Origin: CAVZTX01 sp963778375
GTDB taxonomy: Bacteria > Chloroflexota > Ktedonobacteria > Ktedonobacterales > Ktedonobacteraceae
NCBI GenBank assembly: GCA_963778375.1
Contig: CAVZTX010000011.1
Coordinates: 124,001 to 188,000, forward strand
Direction of reading: 5' to 3'
Length of the DNA stretch: 64,000 nt
Below are positions 8,779-16,635 of the stretch, piece by piece (position 1 is the first letter of the stretch; each line of letters opens with the position of its first letter). A program made the translations under genes and the position numbers. The notes under the pieces are model-generated. The model was not told where the DNA came from. It was given only the letters and a program-made list of their open reading frames with translations, and did no database searches.

Positions 8779-10287
8779 TTATGATTCCTTCGATTGCCCA
8801 ACCTTCGGTTCGCTAGCTACATAAGGAGTCGGAGCAATTGTAGAAGCAGCCTCCGGCGGGACCGAACGAGTAACGAATCGTTTACCCCGCACAGCAGAAA
8901 ACCCGAGAGCAATCAAACAGATGGCGGTCGAAGCCACAAACGCGTGATCCATTGCACCCGTGAATGCAAGTGAAATGCCAGCCTCCAGGTGTCCCACCGT
9001 ACCCAGAAAGATCTGGTTCACCAGTGCTGAAGGCATCGCAGCCGCCGCGACAGCCAGCGCTACCGAGAAACTGAACACCATGCCAAGATTTCGCATCGTA
9101 TTTAAGGTAGCCGACGCGACTCCCAGCCGGTGACGAGGCGCAGCGCCCATCGCCGTGCTTGTATTAGGCGACCAGAAAAGGGCACCGCCAAGCCCCATTA
9201 AGCTAAGTGCCAGGGCTAGCATCAGATAAGATGTAGTGGGCGTGAGAAAAGCCAGTACCAGTAGTGCTGCAATCTGTAATGCTAGCCCGATTGTTGCCGG
9301 GATCGCTCCTCCAACACGGTCCGCCCAACGTCCCCCTAAAGGACCAATCACCGAAGTCAGTATCGGCAAAGGCAAGATAAGCAATGCGGCCGTGAGAGGA
9401 GCATAGCCACGTACCCCTTGCAAATAGAAAATCAGGAGGAAGTTTACCGCAAAAACCGCAAGTGACTGCAATGCGGCCGCCGCAACCGAGAAAGCATACT
9501 CGCGATTCTCGAAAAGATGGAGATCCAACATCGGATACGATATACGTCGCTCGCGAACGATGAACGCAACCATCGAAATGATGCCTAGCGCCAAGAACGA
9601 CAGGATAGAAGGCGAGAGCCAGCCTGAGCCAATCCCTCCGGTCAAACCAAGCAACAGGCAGATCAGCCCGATACTGAAAAGTAGTGCGCCAATCAGGTCG
9701 AAACGCTCCCCACGAGGCTTCGGCTCAATATCATGCAGGAGCAGATATGCTGCCAATGTACCCACAATGCCAATTGGCAAGTTGACCAGGAAAATCCAGC
9801 GCCAACTGGCGAATGCCAAAATAAATCCCCCCAATACAGGACCCAGTACGCTGCCTGCACCCCATGTAACAGCATTTATGCCCATTGCCTGCCCACGTTG
9901 ATTCGCCGGGAAAACCTCAGTCACAATAGCCATTGCGTTGGCGGCAAGCATAGCGCCACCTGCACCTTGAATGACACGGCAAGCGATAAGCATAGTATCG
10001 TTCTGCGCCAGTCCGCACAGAACCGAGCCAATCGTGAAGACCACAAAGCCCAGGTTATACATTTTCACCCGGCCAAACATATCCGCCATACGACCAAAAG
10101 TGAGTTGCAACACCGTATTCACAAGCAGATACGCAGTAATTACCCAGGTCATGGACACCAGATCGGAATGCAAATTCTGCAACATATTCGGGATAGCCAG
10201 AATCACAATCGTAGAGTCGATAGCCACCATTAACGATCCAATTGTTGTCACAGAAAGTGCAATCCACTTATAAGCAGGTTTTTTCAT
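8779..10287 (-). CDS. MFS transporter, DHA2 (EmrB/QacA) family drug exporter
   Basis: 502 residues with about 14 hydrophobic segments, the length and topology of DHA2 drug:proton antiporters. Helix 1 carries MVAIDSTIVILAIPNM, typical of the family. Motif A is GRMADMFGRVKMY in the 2-3 loop, and the antiporter motif C is in GAGSVLGPVLGGF. The ATG at 10287 follows GAGGAAAG; a TTG two codons earlier is less likely. It converges on the flavoprotein gene with only 14 bases between stops. Substrates cannot be predicted from sequence. Confidence 0.88.
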   Translation of the reverse strand: MKKPAYKWIALSVTTIGSLMVAIDSTIVILAIPNMLQNLHSDLVSMTWVITAYLLVNTVLQLTFGRMADMFGRVKMYNLGFVVFTIGSVLCGLAQNDTMLIACRVIQGAGGAMLAANAMAIVTEVFPANQRGQAMGINAVTWGAGSVLGPVLGGFILAFASWRWIFLVNLPIGIVGTLAAYLLLHDIEPKPRGERFDLIGALLFSIGLICLLLGLTGGIGSGWLSPSILSFLALGIISMVAFIVRERRISYPMLDLHLFENREYAFSVAAAALQSLAVFAVNFLLIFYLQGVRGYAPLTAALLILPLPILTSVIGPLGGRWADRVGGAIPATIGLALQIAALLVLAFLTPTTSYLMLALALSLMGLGGALFWSPNTSTAMGAAPRHRLGVASATLNTMRNLGMVFSFSVALAVAAAAMPSALVNQIFLGTVGHLEAGISLAFTGAMDHAFVASTAICLIALGFSAVRGKRFVTRSVPPEAASTIAPTPYVASEPKVGQSKES

Positions 10288-10443
10288 GAGCAATTTCTTT
10301 CCTCAGAAGTCGGCAATAATCTATCGCTGCTGTCCTTATCCATACGGACATGTGGGGAGCACAAAAGCCTCTACAAAGCCACCAGCAGCGATGCAAGGAG
10401 AAGATTTTTCTTCTATTGTATCACAATATCCTATGGACGACTT

Positions 10444-10482
10444 GCTCGTGCGAGCAGACAGCTCTGCTACTTTCTAGCAGAG
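10444..10482 (+). promoter_or_regulatory. Two adjacent hairpins upstream of yggT-like gene
   Basis: GCTCG/CGAGC (10444-10455) and CTCTGCTA/TAGCAGAG (10462-10482) form consecutive stems about 65 bases before the YggT start. They could be a 5' leader structure or an upstream terminator; no poly-T follows. Confidence 0.3.
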
Positions 10483-10545
10483 TCTTACGTGATAAAGAAA
10501 GACAACCTTTCATCAGAAGAGTTCTACATGAAGGAGGGAAAAAAC

Positions 10546-11112
10546 ATGAATAGTAATCAACCTTATCCACCCGACCCACGTTATCAGCAGCCACCGAACC
10601 AGGACAACCAGGTCCCTAACCAGGACTATCCGTATAGGGCAGCCAGCGATGCCCAGTCGGTCAACGCTGGTGGAGCATACAGTGAGAGCCAGCGCCAAAG
10701 TTATGTCGATCCTGCCGGTAACCGGATTGAGAGCCAGGCACAAGTCTTTGAAGATGTGAACCAGACCCGAGCGAATACGCGCTATTGGATCGCAACGATC
10801 ATCTACTTTATACTAGCTGTGCTAGAAATAATCCTGGCATTGCGCTTCATTTTCCGTCTTCTCGGCGCGAACGAGGGCAGCGGATTCGTCTCATTCCTGT
10901 ACGGCTTTAGCCATGTCTTCGTAGCACCTTTTAACGGCATTTTCAACGACCAGACCATCGGCAATGTAAGCGTCTTTGAAACCTCAACCTTAGTCGCGAT
11001 GGTTATATACGCCTTGATCGCCTGGGGCCTGGTATCCCTAGGCAGAGTAATATTCGCACCCAACCTTACCGGTCGCCAAAGCATGACAACAACCCGCCGC
11101 AGCCGTTTCTAG
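10546..11112 (+). CDS. YggT family membrane protein with disordered N-terminus
   Basis: 188 residues. The first about 75 residues are Pro/Gln/Asn-rich and probably disordered. The rest is a YggT domain with two transmembrane helices: the first around YFILAVLEIILALRFIF, then FVAPFNGIF, then the second in TLVAMVIYALIAWGLVSL. YggT proteins sit in the membrane, and relatives are tied to cell division and osmotic tolerance. The ATG at 10546 is chosen because AAGGAGGG at 10531-10538 precedes it; an upstream in-frame start would overlap this site. Both hairpins upstream and a terminator downstream suggest a single-gene unit. Confidence 0.82.
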   Translation: MNSNQPYPPDPRYQQPPNQDNQVPNQDYPYRAASDAQSVNAGGAYSESQRQSYVDPAGNRIESQAQVFEDVNQTRANTRYWIATIIYFILAVLEIILALRFIFRLLGANEGSGFVSFLYGFSHVFVAPFNGIFNDQTIGNVSVFETSTLVAMVIYALIAWGLVSLGRVIFAPNLTGRQSMTTTRRSRF

Positions 11113-11160
11113 CAAAGTAAGGTGGTCTCAAAGACTGGCAGGAGCAAAAAAGCAATAGCG

Positions 11161-11199
11161 AGAGAAACACAACAAGGAAAAAATTGATTGTGTTTCTCT
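11161..11199 (+). terminator. Hairpin terminator after yggT-like gene
   Basis: AGAGAAACACAA and TTGTGTTTCTCT form a perfect 12-bp stem around a 15-base loop about 50 bases after the stop. There is no long T tract, but stem strength and position suit a terminator or a bidirectional element between this gene and the intron relic. Confidence 0.6.
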
Positions 11200-11235
11200 T
11201 ATCTCTGCTCAAAAACTGCCTAGATTTTTGGGATC

Positions 11236-11930
11236 ACCATAGTACATGGCTGCCCTTTTCCGAATGCTCCCCTCCAAACCGTACGTGCACCTTTCAATGC
11301 ATACGGCTTTCCAGCATCATCGGAGTGGTTCCGTCCGTGAACGTGATCGCTTGTGCTTCGTTCGCGGAGAAGTCCCAGGTACGTGTTGGTGCTTTGCATT
11401 GCGCATGCCTTTCCGTGTATGGACTTCTTGATACCTTCCCTGTGCATCGTCGATCACGATGCACTCTGGCCTCCCTTCGGAGGCTGCCCCTTCGCTGGTT
11501 CATCCAGGTACTATGGGGGTTCCGTCGCCCTGCGTCTCTCAACGTGTAGGCGATCCCGAAGTTCACGCATTCCCCTGCTCCGCACGTAGGTCCGTTGTTC
11601 GGCGGTTCGCTCGGTCATTCCGAGTCCCCTTGAGAGAAGCATTCAGCATGACGAACGACTTATCATCCTGATCTCAAGCAGAGGCAATGGCACCATGACC
11701 CTCTGGTTGTTCACCTGCAACGAGTCGCCTGACGTTTGCCCAATCCAGGGCTAACCCTATGCGGCCTAGCTTGCACAGCGTCTTGGGAGAGGGTGCCTCC
11801 CTCACTGTGCTTTCCTTCCATGCTCCTGTCCCCTTTGGCTTTCGCCGCCAGGTAAGGAAGTGCTTTAACCACCTTTGCTTCAGTGGTGTTGGACTTCTCC
11901 AACAAGGAGAATGCATGCGCATCGGCGCAC
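11236..11930 (-). mobile_element. Group II intron relic lacking nearly all of its reverse transcriptase
   Basis: Read on the minus strand. Domain V is clear at 11276-11309: a 34-base hairpin starting AAGCCGTATGC, with a GAAA tetraloop, ending CACGTACGGTTT. The 5' end GTGCGCC at 11930 fits the GUGYG consensus. Between them lie about 500 bases of domain I-III type sequence and the beginning of a maturase frame (MQSTNTYLGLLRER), which then jumps directly into sequence just before domain V. The reverse transcriptase body, normally over 1 kb, is therefore deleted. The 3' end after domain VI is uncertain by about 10 bases. It could splice only with a maturase supplied in trans. Confidence 0.78.
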
Positions 11931-12190
11931 CCGTTTAGTAAAGATGTTGTCAAGTGGGCGTCCCTTGCTATTCACGCTAATCCGCATATTATATAAGAGC
12001 AGCAATCCTGTATACTGTGGGTAGGTGAACTGGCTGCTCTGATTGCTGTTACAAATCTGTAGTCTGGTTCGCTCCAATGCTCGCTGAATGGCTTCCATCA
12101 AGAACGAAACGTGCATAGTCTGATCCAATTCCCAACTCATAGATCTTACGATAGCCATAATACGGATGTGCCGTATAGATCTCATCAAAG
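11931..12190 (-). pseudogene. IS3-family transposase (orfB) fragment interrupted by intron relic
   Basis: Minus-strand translation gives DEIYTAHPYYGYRKIYELG, the N-terminal part of an IS3-type OrfB. A frame change and internal deletion follow, then FLMEAIQRALERTRLQ and CNSNQSSQFTYPQYTGLLL, equivalent to the NSDQGSQFTS catalytic-core region, and ISVNSKGRPLDNIFTKR. The reading stops where the group II intron begins. The 3' part of the transposase is not recognisable beyond the intron, so the element was degraded before or after the intron landed. Confidence 0.72.
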
Positions 12191-12263
12191 TCGACTACCC
12201 CATGCTAAATATGTGATACTAACAAGAAAACCAACTTCGTTTCCCAAATTAAGGCAGTCCATC

Positions 12264-12818
12264 ATGAACAAAAACCTAGTAAAACTCAGCAAAACCATAT
12301 CCCATGCCCTCCGTCATAAACCCGAACAATACGGAATAACACTAGATCACGAAGGCTGGGTACCCCTCAATGACCTGCTAGCCGCCCTCCAACAACGCAG
12401 ATCAGCATGGTTAACCCTGCAAGAGAAAGACATCGCTGACATGATCGCCCAATCCGAAAAGCAACGTTTTGAGCTATATGAAGGGAAAATACGTGCCTTA
12501 TACGGCCATTCAACACCTGAAAAGATGGAACGCCAGGAGAAAGAACCTCCTGTTCTCCTGTATCATGGCACAACGCCTCAAGCTATCCATACCATCCGCC
12601 TCTTGGGCCTTAAACCCATGAAACGCCAATACGTTCATCTTTCTATCGACGTAGAGACCGCGCGACAAGTCGCCCTGCGACGTACTAACCGCCCTATCAT
12701 CCTAAAAATAGCAGCATTGGACGCCTATCAGCATGGCATAAAGTTCTATCTCGGCAATGACATGATCTGGCTGGCTGACCCTATTCCTCCACAATTCATT
12801 TTGTCCGAGAACCATTAA
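12264..12818 (+). CDS. kptA: RNA 2'-phosphotransferase (Tpt1/KptA family)
   Basis: 184 residues, standard KptA length. It transfers a 2'-phosphate from RNA to NAD+, giving ADP-ribose cyclic phosphate. The winged-helix N-terminal half has LSKTISHALRHKPEQYGI and HEGWVPLNDLL. The NAD-binding half has LYHGTT, YVHLSID and the R-R-T-N-R-P-I-I-L strand. The conserved RNA-lobe Arg/His pair is in ALRHKP. The ATG at 12264 matches the conserved N-terminus; an upstream in-frame GTG would add 51 residues from relic DNA. Bacterial KptA has no splicing role as in yeast and its target is unclear. Confidence 0.9.
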   Translation: MNKNLVKLSKTISHALRHKPEQYGITLDHEGWVPLNDLLAALQQRRSAWLTLQEKDIADMIAQSEKQRFELYEGKIRALYGHSTPEKMERQEKEPPVLLYHGTTPQAIHTIRLLGLKPMKRQYVHLSIDVETARQVALRRTNRPIILKIAALDAYQHGIKFYLGNDMIWLADPIPPQFILSENH

Positions 12819-12890
12819 TTTTCCGGTTAAATAGGCCATCAAACAAAATCTCTTATTGTATAATGATAACGTGACATCTGTTAGAAACCA

Positions 12891-12920
12891 TGTAGGGGCG
12901 CGATTGATCGCACCCTGGAG
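12891..12920. repeat. REP-like palindrome, GGGGCGCGATYRATCGC type
   Basis: TGTAGGGGCGCGATTGATCG, followed by CACCCTGG, forms an imperfect palindrome between kptA and the LigB gene. A near-identical copy lies at 22093-22121 inside the tandem array region, where the dyad is perfect. Confidence 0.65.
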
Positions 12921-12952
12921 GTAATTTTGAAACGAGTGGGGAACATCTATCT

Positions 12953-13816
12953 ATGAGCGGCCTTGTGTTTGCTTGTATCGCTCCACATGGCAGCATAACA
13001 ATTCCTCTGTTAGGTGAAAAGGGTGCTGAGAAAGCCCTTCAAACTCGTATGGCGCTGGAGGAGCTTGGTCGGCGTGTAGTCGCTGTCCAACCGGAAACAC
13101 TGGTAGTAATTACTCCGCATGGACACCGTGTCGATGGTTGTTTCTCACTGCTCAATAACAGGCGTGTACAGGGAACGCTCGGACCTGAGCCGGAAAGCAA
13201 CGGACATAGCTTCACCTTGACATTCGAAGTAGACAAGGAACTCAATGCCGCTATTGTCGCAGAAGCTCACGCGCTCAATGTACCTATCGCTCGTCTGAGC
13301 TATGCCATACCCGACGAAACACAGTTTCCGCAGCCACTTGACTGGGGTGCGCTGGTTCCCCTCTGGTTCCTTGGCATGCCGCTTAACCCGCAACCGAAAG
13401 TCGTCATCGCCTGTCCCGACCGCAATAACGTACCCTGGGAACTATCGAAGCCGTTCGGTCTATCTATAAGGAAAGCAGCTGAAAAACTTGATCGCCGTAT
13501 CGCCCTAGTTGCCAGTGCCGACCTGGGACACGCCCACGATGCGCAAGGCCCTTACGGCTACGACATTGCATCACAGGAATTTGATACCGCTCTTGTTGAT
13601 GCTGTGAAGGCGCAAGACCTGGACCGGCTGCTTTCCTTTGATCTGAACTGGCTCAAACGCGCCTCGACCGACTCTTATGGTCAAGTCCTCAACCTGGACG
13701 GAGCTATCGAGGGATTAAACTTCCAGGGAGAACTGCTCTCGTACGAAGTGCCGACGTATTTTGGTATGATGTGTGTTGCCTATGAAACCCCAACCAGGAC
13801 AAGGAACATTGGATAG
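12953..13816 (+). CDS. LigB-superfamily (class III extradiol dioxygenase) protein
   Basis: 287 residues. Conserved LigB motifs are visible: H13 in IAPHGS, the metal-region TPHGHRV, the acidic QFPQPLDWGALVPLWFL, and SADLGHAHDAQGPYG, whose histidines are expected near iron. Family enzymes open catechol rings between carbon 2 and 3, or act on DOPA; some homologues (MEMO type) have other roles. No aromatic catabolism genes are adjacent, so the substrate is unknown. The gene overlaps the start of an MFS transporter, which suggests coupling: uptake of a substrate and its cleavage. Confidence 0.8.
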   Translation: MSGLVFACIAPHGSITIPLLGEKGAEKALQTRMALEELGRRVVAVQPETLVVITPHGHRVDGCFSLLNNRRVQGTLGPEPESNGHSFTLTFEVDKELNAAIVAEAHALNVPIARLSYAIPDETQFPQPLDWGALVPLWFLGMPLNPQPKVVIACPDRNNVPWELSKPFGLSIRKAAEKLDRRIALVASADLGHAHDAQGPYGYDIASQEFDTALVDAVKAQDLDRLLSFDLNWLKRASTDSYGQVLNLDGAIEGLNFQGELLSYEVPTYFGMMCVAYETPTRTRNIG

Positions 13817-15149
13817 GGATCTGAAACCTGCTCGCCTCTCAATTCGAGAACAACTGACGCTTAACTTCTTATGGTTTTCTCTCAATACTCAATCTGCCGC
13901 CTTGTTGCCAATCGTCATCCCCACACAGATTTTATTATTTGTTGCCCCCGGTCAAGTGGGAAATGTGCAGCAGGCAACGTTTCTCGGTTGGCTTATAACC
14001 GTAGCGTCCGTTATCTCATTGCTCATGCCCCCGCTCATCGGAGGCATCTCAGACCATACACCCGGCCCATTTGGACGCCGTCGTCCCTATATCGCCGCAG
14101 GTGGCTTCTTTTTGCTCATCAGTACACCATTGTTAGCAAAATCCAGCAATGTAGTTACCTTCCTGGTTGGTCTCGCAGTCTTGCATCTCGGCATAAATAT
14201 TCTTACCCCTGCCTACCAAAGCCTTGTTCCAGATCGCGTCCCTAAAGAGCAACGAGGAGAAACATCCGGCTATGTAGGTGGAATGACCATTCTTGGGAAT
14301 ATAGCCAGCTTAGGCCTCGCCGCCTGGCTTCTAGGTGGGATCAACCAGCACTCCTATAGTAAGAACATGATACGCACTGATGCTGGTATTTACTATGTAG
14401 TAGCCGCAGTCGCCGTACTTATCGGCGTTCTAATAACCGTCATTGGCGTCCGTGAAGTTCCTTTGTCACGTCATCCGCATGCATCTCACGAGACAGAAGA
14501 AAAACTTCTGCCCAGGCTCTCTCATTGGTTCATACACAACTGGATAGAACCCTGGCGCTCATTCAACTTCACTGTCGTCTTTCTTACACGTTCTTCCATT
14601 ATGCTAGGGCTTGCTCTATTCATGACCTACATTGAATACTACTTCGCCCAGGTGCAACACATTACGAACTTTGTACAAGTGACAGCAATCGTAGCAGTGC
14701 TTGCGCTCGGAGGAGGCGTCGTAAGTGGCCTCGTATTTGGCATACTTTCCGACCGTCTCAAACGTCGCACCCCCATCGTCAGCGCGGCCACCCTGTGCAT
14801 GAGTCTGGCCTCCTTCGCCTTCGTTGTATTTCCTAACAACCTCGCAATCTGGCTATGGCCTTTAGGCATTCTCTTCGGACTAGGCTATGGAGCTTATACA
14901 AGCGTAGACTGGGCCTTATCAATCGACGCTTTACCCTCATCAGAAGACGTAGGGAAAGACCTGGGCTTATGGGGTGCCTCCATGACCATCCCCGCCATCA
15001 TCGCCCCCCTACTCGGCAGCCTCATCATCAACATCGCCAATCACTTCGGACAAATATCACTCGGCTATCGCCTCGTCTTCACCGCAGCCACAATCTTCCT
15101 CGTAGTAGCAGGCATATGCGTCCTCTTCGTCCGCGAAAATAATAAATAA
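13782..15149 (+). CDS. MFS transporter, overlapping LigB-type dioxygenase gene
   Basis: About 455 residues with 12 predicted hydrophobic segments. GGISDHTPGPFGRRRPYIAA is a motif-A-like loop between helices 2 and 3, of the kind seen in sugar-type SLC45/GPH-like carriers, and SDRLKRRTPIV is the equivalent loop in the second half. The start is uncertain: ATG 13782 is used, with GTG 13773 and TTG 13809 as alternatives. All overlap the end of the dioxygenase gene, so translation is probably coupled. The transported compound is unknown. Confidence 0.8.
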   Translation: MKPQPGQGTLDRDLKPARLSIREQLTLNFLWFSLNTQSAALLPIVIPTQILLFVAPGQVGNVQQATFLGWLITVASVISLLMPPLIGGISDHTPGPFGRRRPYIAAGGFFLLISTPLLAKSSNVVTFLVGLAVLHLGINILTPAYQSLVPDRVPKEQRGETSGYVGGMTILGNIASLGLAAWLLGGINQHSYSKNMIRTDAGIYYVVAAVAVLIGVLITVIGVREVPLSRHPHASHETEEKLLPRLSHWFIHNWIEPWRSFNFTVVFLTRSSIMLGLALFMTYIEYYFAQVQHITNFVQVTAIVAVLALGGGVVSGLVFGILSDRLKRRTPIVSAATLCMSLASFAFVVFPNNLAIWLWPLGILFGLGYGAYTSVDWALSIDALPSSEDVGKDLGLWGASMTIPAIIAPLLGSLIINIANHFGQISLGYRLVFTAATIFLVVAGICVLFVRENNK

Positions 15150-15156
15150 ATTCCTC

Positions 15157-16332
15157 CTACAAACTGTTTCTCCCAATCTTCGCAAGCCGCTCCTTCACCT
15201 GCCCTAACAACTCATCACTTTTACAGAACGCAAAGCGCACATACCCACTCCCGATATGCTTATGTTCCGGGCCGTAAAACGACTCCGGCGGAATACAAGC
15301 AACACCTATCTCCTTCGTCAGATAGCGCGTAAATTCAATCGGCGTCCCATCAAACACATCCGAATAATCCGCCATCACAAAGTAGGTTCCCTGCGGAGCA
15401 AAGTACTTCAACCCTCCGCCATCAAGGGCTGAGAGCATCAACCGTCGTTTCGTCTCGTACATTGCCTGGAATGCCTGATAGTACGTCTCTGGCAAATTAA
15501 GCGCGTAAGCAATCGCTTCCTGCGATGGATGATGTACCGCGAAAGTCACGAATTGATGTGCGCGAGCTACACCCTCTACCAGATTGGGAGGGCCGTATAC
15601 CCAACCAACCTTCCAACCCGTTGCGCTGAACAACTTCCCGGCGCTACTCACCGTAACCGTACGCTCAAACATCCCTGGAAGTGTGGCTATAGGAATATGC
15701 TTTGCATCCCCAAAGATCAGATGCTCATACACCTCATCGGAAATCACCGTCACATTTTGTTCAAGACACAGCTCAGCAATCTGGGTCAACTCCTGATACG
15801 TAAACACTCGCCCTGTGGGGTTCTGCGGCGTGTTCAAGATGATCGCACGTGTCTTGCTGGTAAATGCGGCACGCAGTTCGTCAACATCGAATGTCCAACT
15901 CGGTGGATGCAGTGGTACACAGACCGGCACAGCATGCGCCATAATGATATTTGGCACATATAAATCGTAAAACGGCTCGATAACAATCACTTCATCCCCC
16001 GGGTCAACAAGCCCCAGGATCGCAGAGAAAATACCCTCCGTTGCCCCCGAAGTTACAACAACTCCACGCATCGGATCAATATCCAAATTGTAGAATCGAC
16101 TGGCAGAATCGACAATCGCCTGGCGTAAAGACGCAGTCCCGTTACCAGGCGCATACTGGTTATACTGCCCAGCCCGCGCCGCCTCCACTAGTTGCTGAAT
16201 GATATCTTCCGGCGTATCAAAGTCAGGCTTTCCCTGCCCCAAATTCAAGGCATTGTACTGTTGCGCCAGTGCATTTATCTCTGTGAAAACAGTCGTACCA
16301 AAGGTCTCTACACGATGAGCAGGCGTGGACAT
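15157..16332 (-). CDS. PLP-dependent aminotransferase class I/II
   Basis: 391 residues, fold-type I aminotransferase. LNLGQGKPDFDTP at the N-terminus and NTPQNPTGRVFT are typical of the methionine/kynurenine aminotransferase subgroup. The PLP lysine is in SSAGKLFSATGWKVGW, and the C-terminal substrate-binding Arg is in YVRFAFCK. It converts an amino acid plus a 2-oxoacid; exact substrates cannot be read. A GGAGAAG site precedes the ATG. It converges with the MFS gene with 7 bases between stops. Confidence 0.9.
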   Translation of the reverse strand: MSTPAHRVETFGTTVFTEINALAQQYNALNLGQGKPDFDTPEDIIQQLVEAARAGQYNQYAPGNGTASLRQAIVDSASRFYNLDIDPMRGVVVTSGATEGIFSAILGLVDPGDEVIVIEPFYDLYVPNIIMAHAVPVCVPLHPPSWTFDVDELRAAFTSKTRAIILNTPQNPTGRVFTYQELTQIAELCLEQNVTVISDEVYEHLIFGDAKHIPIATLPGMFERTVTVSSAGKLFSATGWKVGWVYGPPNLVEGVARAHQFVTFAVHHPSQEAIAYALNLPETYYQAFQAMYETKRRLMLSALDGGGLKYFAPQGTYFVMADYSDVFDGTPIEFTRYLTKEIGVACIPPESFYGPEHKHIGSGYVRFAFCKSDELLGQVKERLAKIGRNSL

Positions 16333-16503
16333 GAGGACTTCTCCATTGAGCTAAACATGAAGCACAGTGAGTACCAAAAGTTACTCCCGATATTTTATCA
16401 TACCGCTAGCTAACTAAAGGCATTTTAAACCTTCCTCTGAGCGTTTGATTTTCATCAATCGAACTCGTAATAATATATGGAAGGGAAAATCAGAACCATA
16501 ATA

Positions 16504-16532
16504 TTGACCTTTCATCTTGAATGAACTATAAT
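16504..16532 (+). promoter_or_regulatory. Sigma-70-type promoter of the 1044-residue kinase gene
   Basis: TTGACC, a 17-base spacer, and TATAAT lie about 100 bases before the kinase start in an AT-rich, 303-base intergenic region (16333-16635) that holds no other gene. Confidence 0.7.
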
Positions 16533-16635
16533 CATCGCACTAACTTGCAATAAATTTCAATGATTACACCATAATAATGATCGTTCGCCTAAACATCAAC
16601 CATAAACTAAGCTATAAATATTTACGAGGTAAGAT

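Noticed and set aside
9733..10233. Plus-strand gene opposite the DHA2 transporter
   Set aside because: It is a shadow frame with low-complexity Cys/His-rich product; the opposite strand is clearly coding.
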